The translations under genes and the position numbers were made by a program. The notes below the pieces were generated by a model, which was not told the origin of the DNA, made no database searches, and saw nothing but the letters and a program-made list of their open reading frames with translations. From a virus, in IMG/VR virus record IMGVR_UViG_3300032224_001922, positions 1 to 39,025 of that record: a stretch of DNA of 39,025 bases. The stretch is one strand, 5' to 3'. Shown here piece by piece: positions 38,203 to 39,025 of this stretch (position 1 is the stretch's first letter; each line of letters begins with the position of its first letter).

Positions 38203-38354
38203 GCTATTTGATTCAAAATTTCTTCATCAGAAATATCAGATTCCTCATACTGAGTCAAAACAGCTTCATTCAACTCTGAACTAAGCTTTTTATGAAATTC
38301 ATCAAACTCTTTCTGTTCATTTATCTCTTCCATTATATCTTTTAACTTAATCAT
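38199..38354 (-). CDS. Small acidic helical protein (51 residues)
   Basis: A 51-codon frame encodes MIKLKDIMEEINEQKEFDEF and a second acidic helix ending EEILNQIA. It fits exactly between its neighbours, with an ATGA overlap downstream and 7 bases to the upstream stop. Its opening MIKLKDIMEEI recalls MISLTDILNEV of the next gene upstream, a common start among small proteins of large phages. Confidence 0.65.
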   Translation of the reverse strand: MIKLKDIMEEINEQKEFDEFHKKLSSELNEAVLTQYEESDISDEEILNQIA

Positions 38355-38361
38355 AAATTAT

Positions 38362-38808
38362 CTAATTTGATTTTTTAACGTAGTTATTTTCAACTGCACC
38401 ATATCCAGAACCATATGGAGCTGATTTACCAGATTCTGGATTGGATGTTTCTTTATTTAATTGTATGGTTTTTGCTTTTGATGCCTCTTTACGTTGTATA
38501 GCATAGTCTAAAGCAGTTTTTAACCTACTTTTAACATTTGGATCTTTTGCATTTTGATAAGCAGATCTAACTCTTTGATGTATAAGATTTATAATTTGAG
38601 ATTGTCTTTTGTGACTTTTTGATTTAAAAGCACTACTAGATAGTGTATCTTTAATGTCTTGTGATGTTCTAAATTTTACATGAACAGTATCCTTTGGATT
38701 TTCATCAGTATACAATCTTCTATCAGATCCTTTTGGCTTTTTACCAGTTCCAACTTTTGGATCTGATTCAGATAAAACTTCATTTAAAATGTCAGTTAAA
38801 CTAATCAT
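38362..38808 (-). CDS. Conserved basic phage protein
   Basis: The 148-residue protein has a central basic helical region (KSKSHKRQSQIINLIHQRVR, AYQNAKDPNVKSRL) that I recall from many uncultured large-phage genomes, with no assigned function. The N-terminus (MISLTDILNEVLSE) is an acidic helix; the C-terminus is Gly/Ser/Asn-rich. Nucleic acid binding is likely from charge. It is coupled by ATGA to the gene upstream. Confidence 0.65.
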   Translation of the reverse strand: MISLTDILNEVLSESDPKVGTGKKPKGSDRRLYTDENPKDTVHVKFRTSQDIKDTLSSSAFKSKSHKRQSQIINLIHQRVRSAYQNAKDPNVKSRLKTALDYAIQRKEASKAKTIQLNKETSNPESGKSAPYGSGYGAVENNYVKKSN

Positions 38809-39014
38809 TTTGCTAACTCATCCAGTTTAGATTGCATCTTCATACCACGCTTAACTTCAGGAGTACCACCACTATCTCTATTAAAATAACGCTTATAATT
38901 ACTTAATGCTACATCCAATTTAGCTTTATCAATAGGCTCTTTAGATAAAATCTCTTTTACCATTTTCAAATTATTAACCACTAATACATTGGTGTCATCA
39001 ATAACTTCATCCAT
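38805..39014 (-). CDS. Hypothetical 69-residue protein
   Basis: The ATG at 39014 is preferred to a TTG one codon earlier. The product is a charged helical protein (MDEVIDDTNVLVVNNLKMV...) with NYKRYFNRDSGG in the middle. The start lies only 11 bases from the window edge, so upstream elements cannot be judged. Confidence 0.5.
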   Translation of the reverse strand: MDEVIDDTNVLVVNNLKMVKEILSKEPIDKAKLDVALSNYKRYFNRDSGGTPEVKRGMKMQSKLDELAK

Positions 39015-39025
39015 CAATTTTAAAA

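Noticed and set aside
1-39025. tRNA genes, CRISPR arrays, integrase, attachment sites or a replication origin.
   Set aside because: No cloverleaf-like sequence, regularly spaced repeats, recombinase gene or iteron cluster was recognised on either strand.

Overview
This AT-rich window, with very short gene spacing, ATGA stop/start overlaps and many small lineage-specific genes, looks like part of a large tailed bacteriophage genome. It is mostly an accessory region. Virion-type genes lie at the edges: a partial tail-fibre protein rich in Ser/Ala/Tyr repeats at the left, and an Ig-domain protein on the right. The host cannot be read from the sequence. Some genes carry Shine-Dalgarno sites. Others start just downstream of a repeated AT-rich element (consensus ATATTTATA) that may be a phage-specific promoter.

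Layout. 1-1211 (minus): tail fibre and a partner gene. 1271-7986 (plus): a basic Gly/Lys-rich protein, a coiled-coil lipoprotein, an SNF2-like helicase, an HNH-derived DNA-binding protein, then GDP-mannose 4,6-dehydratase translationally coupled to an IscU iron-sulfur scaffold. 7979-11639 (minus): HNH and GIY-YIG type nucleases, a glycosyltransferase with a metallophosphoesterase, and a 40-residue lipoprotein. 11647-16153: a Mom-like DNA modification enzyme overlapping a 1241-residue nuclease-like/helicase/methyltransferase-like fusion. 16184-17655: two tandem PLOD-type glycosyltransferases. 17662-21708: a run of small membrane, lipoprotein and zinc-finger genes. 21701-23381: a WGR-like/ATP-dependent DNA ligase and a TrmH/SpoU RNA methyltransferase. 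23386-26700: a glycosylation island with one SAM methyltransferase, three GT-A glycosyltransferases and a DUF6165 protein. 26681-29513: a GIY-YIG nuclease, a signal-anchored fibre-like protein, a type IV pseudopilin, a deaminase and two tandem 2-oxoglutarate oxygenases. 29682-30567 (plus): an HNH homing-type gene inserted against the flow. 30556-34481 (minus): dCMP deaminase with a truncated copy upstream, an HD phosphohydrolase, an ankyrin-class III nucleotide cyclase and an MscS-like membrane protein. 35017-39014: small genes, a HExxH metallopeptidase and the Ig-domain virion protein.

The most unusual unit is 31.2-34.5 kb. A predicted cyclic-nucleotide synthase (ankyrin plus class III cyclase with both metal aspartates and the Asn/Arg pair), a predicted HD hydrolase with a PDE-like HDxxH motif, and a small MscS-type membrane protein are consecutive on one strand. 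Together they could make, destroy and perhaps respond to a cyclic nucleotide. The second is the Mom plus restriction-like fusion, in which the methyltransferase motif IV has lost its catalytic Asn. The third is a predicted type IV pseudopilin in a phage genome.

Two promoter classes are visible: sigma70-like TTGAC(A/T) with 16-17 nt spacers, often with a TGn extended -10, in front of metabolic and accessory genes; and the ATATTTATA element 3-8 nt before start codons. All functions are read from motifs remembered from protein families; no database search was possible.
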